Assembly (NCBI GenBank): GCA_001768675.1
Contig: MELN01000006.1
Location: forward strand, 1-11,273
Reading direction: 5' to 3'
Length of the DNA: 11,273 bases
DNA from: Actinobacteria bacterium RBG_16_64_13
GTDB lineage: Bacteria; Actinomycetota; Thermoleophilia; RBG-16-64-13
Made by a program: the position numbers and the translations under genes. Numbering within the stretch: the first letter of the stretch is position 1; each line of letters opens with the position of its first letter. Below the pieces are notes generated by a model that saw only the letters and a program-made list of their open reading frames with translations, made no database searches and had not been told where the DNA came from. Positions 1 to 5,799 of the stretch are shown here, in pieces.

Positions 1-577
1 CGGCGTAGTCCTCCAGCGAGATGCGGCACTGGCCTTCGACGTCCTTGAGGAGCCGGTCGCCACCCAGCCGGAACACGCCCGTCCTTTGGCCGGGTTGGAG
101 CAGGCTCGCCGGGCTGAGGAAGGTCCAATCGAGATCCGGCTCTTCCCGTAGGAGGTAGAGAAACTGCCGCGTTCCCGTAGCGCCTGGCTTCCACTCGGGG
201 GGAAAGTCGGGCTGATCGATGGCCTGTTGTCCGGGGGCGATCTCCAGGCTGCCCGCGCCGCCGACCACCAGGAGGCGCTTGACTCCCGCCTTCTTCGTGG
301 CGGCGATTATCGCCGTGGCCCCCTCCACCATGCCCTGATAGACGTCAGGCGCGTCTCTGTCGGCGCTGAACGCCGAGATCACGGCATCGTGGCCCGCCAA
401 CAAAGCCGCCAGCCCTTCTTGGTCAAGGACATCACCCTTCTTGGCGGTCAGGCCTCCTTGGACACGCAGGCGATCCGGGTGCCGGACAATGCCGGTGACC
501 TCATGTCCTCGCTCCAGCGCTTCAGTCAGAAGACGCGAGCCTACGAATCCCGTCGCACCGATCAAAGCGATCTTCAT
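1..577 (-). CDS. NAD(P)-binding Rossmann-fold oxidoreductase (NmrA / NADH-flavin reductase-like), 3' end outside window
   Basis: The 192 visible residues begin MKIALIGATGFVG, an N-terminal beta strand and the dinucleotide-binding glycine motif (G7, G10, G13) of atypical short-chain dehydrogenases. A second strand ending in GHEVTGIVR, the segments KGDVLD and HDAVISAFSA, and the strand VKRLLVVGGAGSLE follow in the usual order for NAD(P)H-binding proteins of the COG2910 type. The last visible residues, RISLEDYA, match a segment found near the end of this family, so only about 10-25 residues are probably missing. The start at 577 is supported by AAGGAGG 8 nt upstream. Only 39 bp separate it from the upstream DUF1015 gene on the same strand, so co-transcription is likely. 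Substrate is unknown; members include flavin reductases, quinone reductases and redox-sensing regulators. The fold assignment is firm, the exact activity is not. Confidence 0.85.
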   Translation of the reverse strand, partial: MKIALIGATGFVGSRLLTEALERGHEVTGIVRHPDRLRVQGGLTAKKGDVLDQEGLAALLAGHDAVISAFSADRDAPDVYQGMVEGATAIIAATKKAGVKRLLVVGGAGSLEIAPGQQAIDQPDFPPEWKPGATGTRQFLYLLREEPDLDWTFLSPASLLQPGQRTGVFRLGGDRLLKDVEGQCRISLEDYA

Positions 578-616
578 GACCCGTTCCTCCTTGTGGCCCG
601 AATTGTTCTCAGACGT

Positions 617-1963
617 CTACAGCCCGCCGCCCAGGTCATGGAAGACCAGTCCGGTGGGCAGTTTGGGATAGAAATACGTCGCCTTCTGGGGCATGCGCTC
701 GCCGCCGAACGCCACCTCGCGGATCTGATCGAGGCCGGTCGGGTTCATGAAGAGCCCGGCTTGGAACTCGCCGGCCTGAAGCCGGGCAAACGCCTCGTTC
801 GGGTCTTTGAAGAAGGTCAAGTGTCTTTCCGACGCCATGTCGGCGGGGGTGATGCCGAGCGCCTTCTCGAGAACGAGCGCCTGCAGGATGGAGACGTCGA
901 GTTCCTGGTAGGCCTTGCTGCGCCCCGGCGCCGCCTGTCGAGCCGCGGTCGGGTCGACAAGACGAATCCCGTATGGCGTGTCGAATCCCGGACCCCACAA
1001 GCCGAAGGCCCACCGTGGGTGTTCGCTGAGGAAGGCCGCGATCGCGGCTTGCGCCGCAATGCCGGGCTGGTCCGCGGCGGGCCGGCCCGCGGCCCCCAAG
1101 GCGGTCGCCCGCGCGTTCAACCGGTCCACCGCGAACGTCTTCTCGAGCACGCCGGGCAGCCCGGCGATGGTCTTGGGGTCGAGGCCGGCTATGAGACGAT
1201 GGGTGCTGTATATGGCCAGCCCGGGGTCGGCCATGTTGCTGAAGTACGCCAGTGCATAGTCGGCCGCCGCCCCCTTGCCGTCCTTCTTGTAGCGAAGGGC
1301 CGTCTCGTACCTATGATGGCCGTCGGCGATGACGAAACGGGACGTTGCCAGGCTTTGCCCGATCGTCTCCAGGAGGACGGGGTCGGAGGTGGGCCAGAGT
1401 TTCGTGACCGTGTCTCCCTCGTCGGTCACGAAAGCGGCGGGAGGTTCGGCGCCCATCCCGGCCTTCCAAGCGGCGGTGATCTCGTCGCCGGGGAGGTCGT
1501 AGAGCAGGAAGACCGGGCTGAGGCTCATGGCGGTGGCAGTAAGAAGGCGATAGCGGTCCTCCTTGGGTCCGGAAAACGTCTGCTCGTGCGGGAAGACCAC
1601 GCCGTCGCCGAAGTCGTGCAGGCGCATGGCGGCGAGAAAGCCATGACGCGTGCGGGCCTTGCCGTCGGGGCCCGTGAAGCTCTCTTCTACGAAGGTGACG
1701 GAAGGGCTTGGGTCGCGCACGAGGACGCCGGCCTTCTTCCACTCCAGAAGTAGGTCTGCGGCGCGGGTGTACTGGTTGTCGCACTCGTTGTCGCTCGGCG
1801 TGGTCATGCCAAGGTCTACGCGCACCACGTTGTGCCGGCCGCGGGCATACAGGCGTGACTGGAGTCCCAGATCGACGACATCGTAGGGCGGCGCCACCAG
1901 GCGGCTCAACTCGCCCGCGATGGGGGCGTAGCGCCACGCGCGAAACGGGACTACGGTTTGCAA
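617..1963 (-). CDS. DUF1015 family protein, probable TTG start
   Basis: This cytosolic protein of about 448 residues matches the DUF1015 (COG4198) family along its length. From the TTG start, the signature segments are VPFRAWRY near residue 5, APPYDVV at 24-30, FPHEQT at 124-129, IADGHHRYETA around 212-222, and a C-terminal PKLPTGLVFHDL. The family has no firmly established reaction that I know of; the DGHHRYE block looks like a conserved active or binding site. The reading frame is open up to an ATG at 2014, but I prefer TTG at 1963. GGAGGAG lies 6 nt before it, the family normally begins just before PFRA, and the upstream ATGs lie within a good -10 sequence. It is followed after 39 bp by the NAD(P)-binding gene, suggesting a two-gene operon. 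Family call is confident; start choice is moderately confident. Confidence 0.9.
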   Translation of the reverse strand: MQTVVPFRAWRYAPIAGELSRLVAPPYDVVDLGLQSRLYARGRHNVVRVDLGMTTPSDNECDNQYTRAADLLLEWKKAGVLVRDPSPSVTFVEESFTGPDGKARTRHGFLAAMRLHDFGDGVVFPHEQTFSGPKEDRYRLLTATAMSLSPVFLLYDLPGDEITAAWKAGMGAEPPAAFVTDEGDTVTKLWPTSDPVLLETIGQSLATSRFVIADGHHRYETALRYKKDGKGAAADYALAYFSNMADPGLAIYSTHRLIAGLDPKTIAGLPGVLEKTFAVDRLNARATALGAAGRPAADQPGIAAQAAIAAFLSEHPRWAFGLWGPGFDTPYGIRLVDPTAARQAAPGRSKAYQELDVSILQALVLEKALGITPADMASERHLTFFKDPNEAFARLQAGEFQAGLFMNPTGLDQIREVAFGGERMPQKATYFYPKLPTGLVFHDLGGGL

Positions 1964-2009
1964 GCGCCTCTCCTCCGGGGTGAGGGATGGGTGATGTGCG
2001 GTATTCCGC

Positions 2010-2015
2010 ATCATA
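2010..2015 (-). promoter_or_regulatory. Candidate -10 element for the DUF1015 operon
   Basis: On the minus strand the hexamer TATGAT (5 of 6 matches to TATAAT) is preceded by TGC. It would place a transcript start near 2003, about 40 nt upstream of the TTG start at 1963 and its GGAGGAG site. I see no good -35 hexamer, so an extended or activator-dependent promoter would be needed. The element contains the ATG that would otherwise be read as the gene start. Confidence 0.4.
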
Positions 2016-2051
2016 GCACCCGGTCCACGGCACTCCGGCGGGATTCTTCCG

Positions 2052-2080
2052 TTGCGTATACACCCGCAAAACGCTAGATT
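2052..2080 (+). promoter_or_regulatory. Candidate sigma-70-type promoter for the coiled-coil / DUF1828-like pair
   Basis: TTGCGT (2052-2057) and TAGATT (2075-2080) are separated by 17 bp, the ideal spacing. They match the -35 and -10 consensus at 3 and 4 of 6 positions. The expected transcript start near 2087 lies about 73 nt before the ATG at 2160. This is a consensus match by eye; nothing else proves its use. Confidence 0.4.
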
Positions 2081-2094
2081 GTTACGTACGAGTC

Positions 2095-2108
2095 GATCAC
2101 TTGATCAA
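2095..2108. promoter_or_regulatory. Overlapping palindromes just downstream of the candidate plus-strand promoter
   Basis: Two overlapping perfect dyads are present: GATCA-CT-TGATC (2095-2106) and TTGATCAA (2101-2108). A further TACGTA palindrome lies close by at about 2083-2088. They sit at about +8 to +21 relative to the predicted start of the 2160 transcript, a common place for a repressor operator. Short palindromes also arise by chance, so confidence is low. Confidence 0.25.
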
Positions 2109-2159
2109 ACGGCGGCGCTGCCAGGGTCATCCTGCCAGCCGACTAAGGAAGGTGCGCTC

Positions 2160-2507
2160 ATGGGGCTGATGGACAAGCTGACCGCAGGAGTCGAGCGGGC
2201 TGCCCAGGAGATGGACAAGGCCTTCGACAAGGGGAAGACCAAGGTCGGGGAGATCCAGACGGAGATGCAGATGGATGGCCTGGCCAAGAAGCTTGGCTAC
2301 CTTGTGTTCGATTTCTACCGCGGTCGTGAGATCGACCAGGCACTTCGGCAGAAATACCTCGACGACTTAGCCCGCCTCGAAGATCAGTTGTTGCAGGCCA
2401 GGGCTGAGGCAGCTGCCAAGCGTGAGGCTGATGCGGCGGCGAAGGCGGCCGAACAGCAGCCGGAGACCGCTGCGGACGGTGGCTCCGAGCCGCCGGCCGG
2501 CGCATAG
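2160..2507 (+). CDS. Small helical coiled-coil protein of unknown function
   Basis: The 115-residue product begins MGLMDKLTAGVERAAQEMDK and is predicted to be almost entirely alpha helical. Residues 1-40 form an amphipathic helix rich in charged residues. Residues 42-54 (KKLGYLVFDFYRG) form the hydrophobic core segment. Residues 58-100 form a long Ala/Glu/Arg/Lys-rich helix with coiled-coil character, and the tail from 101 is disordered (Pro, Gly, Ala, Glu). There is no signal peptide or membrane span, so it should be cytosolic. The start at 2160 is chosen because AAGGAAGG lies just upstream; the frame stays open to a TTG at 2052, but that lies in the promoter region. The next gene begins 12 bp after the stop, so the two are almost certainly co-transcribed. 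I do not recognise a named family, although the N-terminal helix resembles small phage-shock/PspA-like helical proteins only in general character. Confidence 0.75.
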   Translation: MGLMDKLTAGVERAAQEMDKAFDKGKTKVGEIQTEMQMDGLAKKLGYLVFDFYRGREIDQALRQKYLDDLARLEDQLLQARAEAAAKREADAAAKAAEQQPETAADGGSEPPAGA

Positions 2508-2519
2508 GGACGTGGCAGC

Positions 2520-3140
2520 ATGACCGGCGAAGCCCACGATCTTACCCGCGCTCAACTGCTGGCGTTGTTGGCGGGCGACTCCAAACTGCGGCAGCGCCTC
2601 GCTGCCGGCGAGGAGATGCGTATCGAGACACCCTTCTCGTACCCGGGACGGCTCGGGCCGGTGGTCGTCTATCTAGGCCCGCGGCCGGAGCCGCCGTCCG
2701 AAGCGGCGGAAGTCAAAATTCCCGTGGACGATGGCACGGCTCCGACCCGAGCGGTGACTACTCCCGCGGCCGCGGCTCCAGCCGCGAAGAAGGGGCGCGC
2801 GACACCTCCTTCACCTCCACCCCCGCCCGGTGCCATCCGTATCAGCGACGGCGGCGGGCTGATCAAGTGCCTCGCCGAGCAGGGCATGGAACTCGAGATC
2901 GACATGATCTTGAGCAAGACCGTGTTCCACGCCGTCCGGCAGCAGGAGGGCGCGGGCATCTCGAGCAGTCAGGTCTACCTGGATTCGACCGCTGATGCAG
3001 TCGGCGACGATTTCTGGCGCTTTCTGCAGGTAGTGGCGGAAGTCATCGGCTTGCGCCACGCCAAGTACAAGGATGCCATGGTCCAGTTCGAGCGTCGCAA
3101 GGACGCCGACGAGGGCAAGCTCGGCTGGCGGCCGACTTAG
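2520..3140 (+). CDS. DUF1828-like protein with an Ala/Pro-rich insertion
   Basis: The 206-residue product has three parts. Residues 1-53 contain an N-terminal helix and MRIETPFSYPGRLGPVVVYL. Residues 54-104 are a low-complexity Ala/Pro/Thr linker ending in a run of prolines. Residues 105-206 contain IRISDGGGLIKCLAEQGMEL followed by helices including FWRFLQVVAEVIGLRHAKY. The order RIxTPF...YL, then an (I/L)(S/T)DxG strand with a following helix, then a C-terminal helix, resembles DUF1828, a family of unknown function seen in phage and accessory regions. In those proteins the two strands are normally close together; here the linker pushes them about 50 residues apart. The gene begins 12 bp after the coiled-coil gene, with a weak site (GGGACG) before ATG 2520, which suggests translational coupling. 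The coding call is firm, the family call is by motif pattern only. Confidence 0.7.
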   Translation: MTGEAHDLTRAQLLALLAGDSKLRQRLAAGEEMRIETPFSYPGRLGPVVVYLGPRPEPPSEAAEVKIPVDDGTAPTRAVTTPAAAAPAAKKGRATPPSPPPPPGAIRISDGGGLIKCLAEQGMELEIDMILSKTVFHAVRQQEGAGISSSQVYLDSTADAVGDDFWRFLQVVAEVIGLRHAKYKDAMVQFERRKDADEGKLGWRPT

Positions 3141-3198
3141 CGACGGTCGGATGACCTCGATCTCGAGCGGACCGCCGCCGCCGCCGCTGCCGCGATTC

Positions 3199-3594
3199 CT
3201 ACCCTATTGTGGCATAGGTCTCGAAGGCGGGCGGGTTATCCAGGTGCCGCTTGACCGCGCATGTCTCGGCTGCCCGTATCACCGCGTCGCGATACTTCTC
3301 CGGGAACCCGGCGGGCAGCTTGATCTCGAGTGAGACCTTACCGACCAGCTTGGTTTCCGGATCGCGCTCCTGACGGAGTGTGATCCCCGCTCCTTGGGTG
3401 GGAAGGCCCCTCTGTTCCAGGAAGTTCAGCACGTATATCCCGGCGCATGTTCCGATGGACACCATGAAGAGGTCAAAGGGGGCCGGGGCGCTCTCGTCGC
3501 CGCCGGACTGCAGAGGCTGGTCGGTCTGGATGACGAAGCCCTTGTAGTTGGCGTAGACCTTCTTGTTGCCGGGGAAGTAGACTTCCATGTCCAT
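3199..3594 (-). CDS. OsmC/Ohr-like peroxiredoxin-type protein
   Basis: The 131-residue product is a compact OsmC-fold protein. The family reduces organic hydroperoxides with a pair of cysteines, or has related thiol chemistry, in the cytosol. Both cysteines are present: C50 in DLFMVSIGTCAG and C112 in AAETCAVKRHLDNPP, with the typical APFDLF segment before the first and a C-terminal strand FETYATIG. It is slightly shorter than classical OsmC/Ohr (about 140) and closer to the YhfA-like OsmC branch, whose substrates are less well defined. The start at 3594 has AAGGAG 5 nt upstream; the frame is open further but without a better site. It lies downstream of the zinc-ribbon gene on the same strand, with a 118-bp gap in which I see no convincing promoter or terminator. 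It converges with the DUF1828-like gene across 58 bp containing a short CCG-repeat tract. Confidence 0.9.
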   Translation of the reverse strand: MDMEVYFPGNKKVYANYKGFVIQTDQPLQSGGDESAPAPFDLFMVSIGTCAGIYVLNFLEQRGLPTQGAGITLRQERDPETKLVGKVSLEIKLPAGFPEKYRDAVIRAAETCAVKRHLDNPPAFETYATIG

Positions 3595-3712
3595 GCGGGC
3601 TCCTTGCCACGAGTATCGTGACCAGCAGAATACCAAGTGCCGGTTCGAGCGTGAGTGTGCCCGTCACTCGGTCGTGCTAAACCGTGCGGCGGTTGCCTGC
3701 AGCCGGTGCGGG

Positions 3713-4042
3713 TCAGCGTCCCGCGGGGCCTATCCTGTCGGTTCGGGCCCTTTGTACAAGGTCGGGATCCATTGTGGCGAAGTTGGCGACATTGAGTTGG
3801 GCCAACGCGTCGAGCATCCACGCGAAGCCCTCTTCTACCGCCAGCGACAGGTAGAGCAGTTGGGCGCGGTCAAGCACCGCCGCCTGCTCGAACCCGCAAT
3901 CAGGGCACCAGAGGCGGACGCCCCATAGCGGCTCTTCTTCCTGCTCCCAATCGGCGGCCTGCACTAGGGGAGACGCGCAAGAGCGACAGAAGATATTGGG
4001 CGCGAGCGCGCGGAATGCGTCGTTGTCCATGCCGTTTGTCAT
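3713..4042 (-). CDS. Small zinc-ribbon protein of unknown function
   Basis: The 109-residue product carries two CxxC knuckles, C19-C22 (FCRSC) and C46-C49 (WCPDCG), the pattern of a four-cysteine zinc ribbon. It is followed by a helical region, AQLLYLSLAVEEGFAWMLDALAQL, and a basic tail. The 23-residue spacing between the knuckles contains an acidic patch (DWEQEEEPLWG). No signal peptide is present, so it should be cytosolic. Such small ribbons can bind nucleic acid or protein partners; nothing here decides which. ATG 4042 is preceded by GAGG with a 4-nt gap, while a second ATG four codons later has no site. A copy of the 22-bp repeated element lies 39 bp upstream of the start, which may be its control region. 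I do not recognise a specific family. Confidence 0.7.
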   Translation of the reverse strand: MTNGMDNDAFRALAPNIFCRSCASPLVQAADWEQEEEPLWGVRLWCPDCGFEQAAVLDRAQLLYLSLAVEEGFAWMLDALAQLNVANFATMDPDLVQRARTDRIGPAGR

Positions 4043-4081
4043 ACACCCTCATATCGACCACGAGGGGCCTCAGGTTTAGTG

Positions 4082-4103
4082 GATTCCACCCTTGGTTGTA
4101 TTC
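4082..4103. repeat. 22-bp repeated dyad element, copy 1
   Basis: On the plus strand this copy begins GATTCCACC and ends TTGGTTGTATTC. It matches positions 5668-5689 at 21 of 22 bases. Around a 3-bp centre the two 9-bp arms pair at 7 of 9 positions (inner arms CCACC and GGTTG), as in an operator for a dimeric regulator. It lies in the 132-bp gap between the lipoprotein stop and the zinc-ribbon start, 39 bp upstream of the latter. Confidence 0.7.
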
Positions 4104-4117
4104 ACGGCCCCGCTGTG

Positions 4118-4157
4118 GGTCGCTACGCGCGACCAATGTCCTCGAAGAGATCGAGGA
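4118..4157. other. Two adjacent hairpins between lipoprotein and zinc-ribbon genes
   Basis: One hairpin pairs GGTCGC (4118-4123) with GCGACC (4129-4134) over a 5-nt loop. The other pairs TCCTCGA (4139-4145) with TCGAGGA (4151-4157) over a 5-nt loop. The second lies 17 bp after the stop of the minus-strand lipoprotein gene. Neither is followed by a T run in that direction, so intrinsic termination would be weak; RNA-stabilising or attenuator roles are possible. Confidence 0.35.
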
Positions 4158-4174
4158 GAGCCACGCGTTGATCT

Positions 4175-4906
4175 TCATCGCTCGATCTCGGCAAGTCGGT
4201 CTTGAGCACGAGCCAGGAGTTCCTCGGCCAGGGAGCGCATCAGAGCCTCCGGGAGGGGATCGCCGGACTGCGCTCCCCCCTGCGATCCGACGAGCAAATA
4301 GACGTTGGCGACCTGCATCCCGAAGCCGATCGTGGGATAGATGTCGGAGATGTTGTCGGTGCCCTGGCGGCCGATCTGGGCGATGCCGTTTGCTCCTGAC
4401 ACCGCGGCCAAGGGCTGCCACTCCTCCCACAACTCGTCGCGGGAATCAGCGAAGATCTTCACTGCTTCCGCCGCTCCCTCGACTGTCTCGAAGAGAAGGG
4501 CTGCGGTGAGCAGGCTTCGTCCGGATTTGCCGAAATCGTCCGAGAACTCGTTGGTGAAGAAGAGGTTTGCGTACCCACCGGCGAATCCCGCCGTCTCTAG
4601 TCGCTCTGGCGTGACCAGGGTCCAATGCCGGATATCGGTGAGCTGGACTGTCCCCGAGTACGTGGGCCGGAACAAGAGTCCATCGACCAACCCGTTCCCC
4701 TCCTCCTTCATGAGTACAAGATCCCGGAGATCCTCAGAGGCGAACGGGCCGGCGACCGCCGCCGTGACTGACGTGCCGGAGACAATCGAGGAGGCCGGCG
4801 AGTCCTTGGACGTTTCGTCTTCGCAGGCCGCCGCGGTCCAAGCCAGCGCCCCAAGTAGGAGCAGCACGGCTGCCGTTGACCGTCGCCTGGTCTTCAAGCC
4901 GTTCAT
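4175..4906 (-). CDS. Predicted lipoprotein of unknown function
   Basis: The 243-residue product starts MNGLKTRRR, followed by a hydrophobic stretch (AVLLLLGALAWTAAAC) with a plausible lipobox Cys at residue 28, so export and lipid anchoring on the outer face of the membrane are expected. A short acidic/serine linker follows, then a mixed alpha/beta domain to the end. That domain includes aromatic segments such as YANLFFTNEF and ELWEEWQPLAAV, and a C-terminal helix ending in AQDRLAEIER. I do not recognise the domain; a ligand-binding or sensor-type role is only a guess. The start could be GTG 4909, but ATG 4906 has the better 7-nt spacing from GAGGAG. A perfect 7+7 bp inverted repeat (4920-4940) abuts that ribosome binding site and is likely regulatory. 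The GNAT gene ends 95 bp upstream on the same strand. Confidence 0.8.
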   Translation of the reverse strand: MNGLKTRRRSTAAVLLLLGALAWTAAACEDETSKDSPASSIVSGTSVTAAVAGPFASEDLRDLVLMKEEGNGLVDGLLFRPTYSGTVQLTDIRHWTLVTPERLETAGFAGGYANLFFTNEFSDDFGKSGRSLLTAALLFETVEGAAEAVKIFADSRDELWEEWQPLAAVSGANGIAQIGRQGTDNISDIYPTIGFGMQVANVYLLVGSQGGAQSGDPLPEALMRSLAEELLARAQDRLAEIER

Positions 4907-4919
4907 CACCCATCTCCTC

Positions 4920-4940
4920 TTCTAGTCTGGGGAACTAGAA
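4920..4940. promoter_or_regulatory. Perfect inverted repeat abutting the lipoprotein ribosome binding site
   Basis: TTCTAGT (4920-4926) and ACTAGAA (4934-4940) are perfect reverse complements separated by 7 bp (CTGGGGA). The element ends one base from the GAGGAG of the minus-strand gene starting at 4906. It could be a DNA operator for a dimeric regulator or an RNA hairpin affecting ribosome access. AT-rich arms with a TAG core stand out from the GC-rich surroundings. Confidence 0.5.
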
Positions 4941-5001
4941 CGCTCGAGAGGACTTCCACGGGAGCGCGATGGCTCTCGGTGTCGTAGCCGACGAGCCAGG
5001 C

Positions 5002-5517
5002 TCATGCCGGCGAGGCCGGCCCAATGAGCTCGAGTTGCCGGTAGATCACGCGGGCGATGAGCAAGTTTGTCGTCTTGTACACGTGCAGCCCCCTGCTCTC
5101 GTAGACCTGCTGAGCCTTGGCCATGATCGGATCCGTGCCGGTGTAGAGACGCAAGTAACTGACACCCGAAGCGCGTGCCTGCTCGATGGCGAAGTCAAGC
5201 AGGCGGCCGCCCAGACCCTGGCCGCGCTCGTCGGGCGCCACCGTGAACCAGGAGAGCCAGACCGCTTCGTGAGCGTCCTTCCGGATGCGGTAGAGGCCTA
5301 TCGTGCCAACGACTGTTTCATCCTCATCGAGCGCCACCCAGAAGTCGCCCAGATCGGCGACCCCGGCGAGCCGGACGAGCAGGCCCACCGTGCGCCGGTC
5401 CCGTCGCTCCCAGGCCCAGAAGAAGAGGCGTTCCCCCGGTCCCTGGCGGGGGAAGATGCCGTTGACAAGGGACTTCGCCCCGGGCAGGGTCTCCGGCGTC
5501 ATCGGTTCGAATCGCAT
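5002..5517 (-). CDS. GNAT family N-acetyltransferase
   Basis: The 171-residue product has the GNAT fold, which transfers an acetyl group from acetyl-CoA to an amine. It opens with MRFEPMTPETLPGAKSL, typical of the first strand and helix. The acetyl-CoA pyrophosphate loop is clear in motif A, VAPDERGQGLGGRLLDFA (R98-G99-Q100-G101-L102-G103-G104). Motif B follows as the strand SYLRLYT and helix AKAQQVYESRGL, where the conserved Tyr and G-L are present. The substrate cannot be read from sequence. The start at 5517 fits the family and has GGGGGA 7 nt upstream. The frame stays open to ATG 5619, which would add 34 residues without GNAT similarity; that start could be used as a leaderless transcript given TACAAT at 5634-5629. 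It is divergent from the ssb gene. Confidence 0.9.
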   Translation of the reverse strand: MRFEPMTPETLPGAKSLVNGIFPRQGPGERLFFWAWERRDRRTVGLLVRLAGVADLGDFWVALDEDETVVGTIGLYRIRKDAHEAVWLSWFTVAPDERGQGLGGRLLDFAIEQARASGVSYLRLYTGTDPIMAKAQQVYESRGLHVYKTTNLLIARVIYRQLELIGPASPA

Positions 5518-5628
5518 GCGAGATCCCCCGCGCTCTGGAAGTAGCCCCCTCGAGCTTGAGGCGTCCCTTAGTGTTCCGGCCTGGGCCACCTGTTGCCATC
5601 GCTCCAACAGTGGAACCATGCCGCGATC

Positions 5629-5634
5629 ATTGTA
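5629..5634 (-). promoter_or_regulatory. Candidate -10 element upstream of the GNAT gene
   Basis: On the minus strand TACAAT (5 of 6 matches to TATAAT, and a TANNNT actinobacterial-type box) lies 9 bp before ATG 5619 and about 110 bp before ATG 5517. No good -35 is visible. The repeated 22-bp element copy 2 lies 33 bp further upstream, where an activator could bind. Confidence 0.35.
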
Positions 5635-5667
5635 GCGCCACAGCGGGAGAGGAAGGCGATGACGATT

Positions 5668-5689
5668 GATTCCACCTTTGGTTGTATTC
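5668..5689. repeat. 22-bp repeated dyad element, copy 2
   Basis: This matches copy 1 (4082-4103) at 21 of 22 bases in the same orientation; the one difference is T for C at the tenth base. It lies in the 282-bp divergent region between the GNAT and ssb genes. After the core, weaker ungapped similarity to copy 1 continues to about 5712 (GCT and CGCTAC shared in register). A shorter inverted repeat, ATTCC-7-GGAAT, lies at 5718-5734. No confident ssb promoter is visible in this region. Confidence 0.7.
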
Positions 5690-5799
5690 GCCCCGCCGCT
5701 CCCTCCCGCTACCCTCCATTCCCCGAAGCGGAATCGCTGCCGGGGCTAGGGCATCGGAGAACCGGGAAGACCGGGCGAGCAACGAGGAGGAAGGGATCT

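Noticed and set aside
227..1753. Long plus-strand ORF of 508 codons
   Set aside because: It is antisense to the DUF1015 and NAD(P)-binding genes, shows no family motifs, and is rich in Arg/Gly as expected for a shadow frame in GC-rich DNA.
3170..3190. CCG trinucleotide run
   Set aside because: Short low-complexity tract common in GC-rich DNA; no sign of function.
3640..3670. GGTTCGAG resembling a tRNA T-loop, and a small GAGTG/CACTC hairpin
   Set aside because: The flanking bases do not form a 5-bp T stem and no acceptor or anticodon arm is visible; the hairpin has only 5 bp and no T run.
5659..5799. In-frame upstream extension of ssb starting at ATG 5659
   Set aside because: It has a fair ribosome binding site, but the 47 added residues are unlike SSB and include the 22-bp repeated element; GAGGAGG at the 5800 start fits better.
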